Source: CAZRIT01 sp964600225
GTDB lineage: Bacteria; Bacillota; Clostridia; Christensenellales; CAG-138
Assembly: GCA_964600225.1 (NCBI GenBank)
Contig: CAZRIT010000048.1
Coordinates: 1 to 14,828 of the forward strand
Direction of reading: 5' to 3'
DNA: 14,828 nt
The position numbers and the translations under genes were made by a program. Below the pieces are notes generated by a model, which saw only the letters and a list, made by a program, of their open reading frames with translations, ran no database searches and was not told the origin of the DNA. Of the stretch, positions 14,145-14,828 are shown one piece after another (positions within the stretch are counted from its first letter, which is position 1; each line of letters starts with the position of its first letter).

Positions 14145-14728
14145 CGCGTCTCCCTTGTCCATCTCAAAAAGGTTTTGTGCGCAATCCCCAGCTGCCTGGC
14201 GGCGGCGCGGGCGGAGAGTGCGCCGTTTTCCCATGCCTGCGAAACCGCTGCAAAATGCGGCGGGCGCTCCATGGGCGCGCGACCGAAGCGGACGCCGCGG
14301 GCCTTGGCGGAGGCAATCCCCTCCGCCTGACGGCGGCGGATGAACTCCCGTTCGGTCTGGGCCACATAGCTCAATAGCTGCAGCACGATATCCGCAATGA
14401 GCGTGCCCGTCAGGTCCTTGCCGCGGCGCGTATCCAACAGCGGCATGTCCAGCACCACAATGGCTACCTGCCGCTGTTTGGAGAGGATTCGCCACTGCTC
14501 GATGATTTCCTCGTAGTTGCGGCCGAGGCGGTCGATGCTTTTGATGACGATGGTGTCGTCGGGGCGCAGCGTGCGCAAAAGCCTGCGGTAGGCGGGGCGG
14601 TCAAAGTCCTTGCCGCTCTGCTGATCGATGAACATGTTTTGCTCCTTGACGCCGAACGCGGCCATGGCGTCGAGCTGCCGATTGACGTTTTGTTCCTTTG
14701 TGGAAACGCGTATGTATGCATAGAGCAT
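14141..14728 (-). CDS. Small serine recombinase (resolvase/invertase family)
   Basis: Site-specific recombinase that cuts and rejoins DNA through a phosphoserine. The 195 residues match the length of classical resolvases and invertases. The catalytic domain comes first: AYIRVSTKEQ (4-13) with nucleophile Ser9 and Arg7, then IDRLGR (65-70) with Arg67 and Arg70. A long helix (about 100-135) leads to a C-terminal helix-turn-helix (ARAAARQLGIAHKTFLRW, about 173-190). The catalytic-first order excludes the IS607 type. GGAGG lies 8 nt before the ATG. The stop codon lies within the right arm of a 35-bp inverted repeat, the natural candidate for its recombination site. The 100 bp upstream (14729-14828) show only a weak -10-like TACAAT and no other gene. 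Whether it acts as invertase or resolvase, or belongs to a decayed mobile element, is undecided. Confidence 0.93.
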   Translation of the reverse strand: MLYAYIRVSTKEQNVNRQLDAMAAFGVKEQNMFIDQQSGKDFDRPAYRRLLRTLRPDDTIVIKSIDRLGRNYEEIIEQWRILSKQRQVAIVVLDMPLLDTRRGKDLTGTLIADIVLQLLSYVAQTEREFIRRRQAEGIASAKARGVRFGRAPMERPPHFAAVSQAWENGALSARAAARQLGIAHKTFLRWTRETR

Positions 14729-14828
14729 CCAACCTTCCTCCGATGAAATGATACACGCATTGTACGAAATGTGCGTGCGGGAATAAACAGGAAAAATTTA
14801 CCATATCCCGATGCGGCAGGGATTGCCG

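Noticed and set aside
14141..14728. IS607-type transposase
   Set aside because: IS607 TnpA has its helix-turn-helix before the serine catalytic domain; here the catalytic domain comes first and there is no TnpB gene nearby.

Overview
The window is GC-rich and densely coded. Gene content suggests an anaerobic Gram-positive of the class Clostridia, such as a gut Eubacteriales or Christensenellales relative: an NSS-type sodium symporter, ADP-forming acyl-CoA ligases, a CotH/VTC/DUF4956 operon, strong GGAGG-type ribosome binding sites, and REP-like intergenic repeats beginning GTCATYCYGAG. The taxonomy is inference only; no rRNA or other marker gene is present.

Layout. Positions 1-421 hold only repeats and a long palindrome. 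Positions 422-5243 (minus strand) are a three-gene operon, read right to left: an ADP-forming acyl-CoA ligase, a homocitrate/isopropylmalate synthase-like DRE-TIM enzyme, and an NSS sodium:amino-acid symporter. Positions 5244-5677 are a divergent regulatory region with two very good sigma-70 promoters facing apart, whose -35 boxes sit inside inverted copies of the same 11-bp word. Positions 5678-9739 (plus strand) encode a PLP aminotransferase and a 947-residue fusion of a PurN/FMT-like formyltransferase to a complete second ADP-forming acyl-CoA ligase; a bidirectional-looking terminator follows. Positions 9989-13316 (minus) are a CotH, VTC, DUF4956 operon with its own promoter. Positions 13683-13895 (minus) hold a small hypothetical gene. 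Positions 13934-14144 hold a nested inverted-repeat locus with promoter halves in the repeats, directly against the 3' end of a small serine recombinase gene (14141-14728, minus).

How the parts may work together. The five genes around 5.3 kb look like one divergent regulon that imports an amino acid with sodium, transaminates it, and handles the carbon skeleton through a DRE-TIM lyase/synthase and two ATP-yielding acyl-CoA ligases. The substrate is not identifiable from sequence. The formyltransferase fusion suggests one branch carries a formyl group, possibly as formyl-CoA; this is a hypothesis. The CotH/VTC/DUF4956 cluster is a recognisable conserved module (VTC proteins are polyphosphate-polymerase-like, CotH proteins are spore-coat-kinase-like) whose combined role is not established here. 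The recombinase and its adjacent inverted repeats resemble a small invertible promoter switch, although remnants of mobile-element ends are an alternative reading.

The strongest points to follow up are the formyltransferase-ligase fusion, the 35-bp inverted repeat beside the recombinase, and the shared operator-like word in the divergent promoters.
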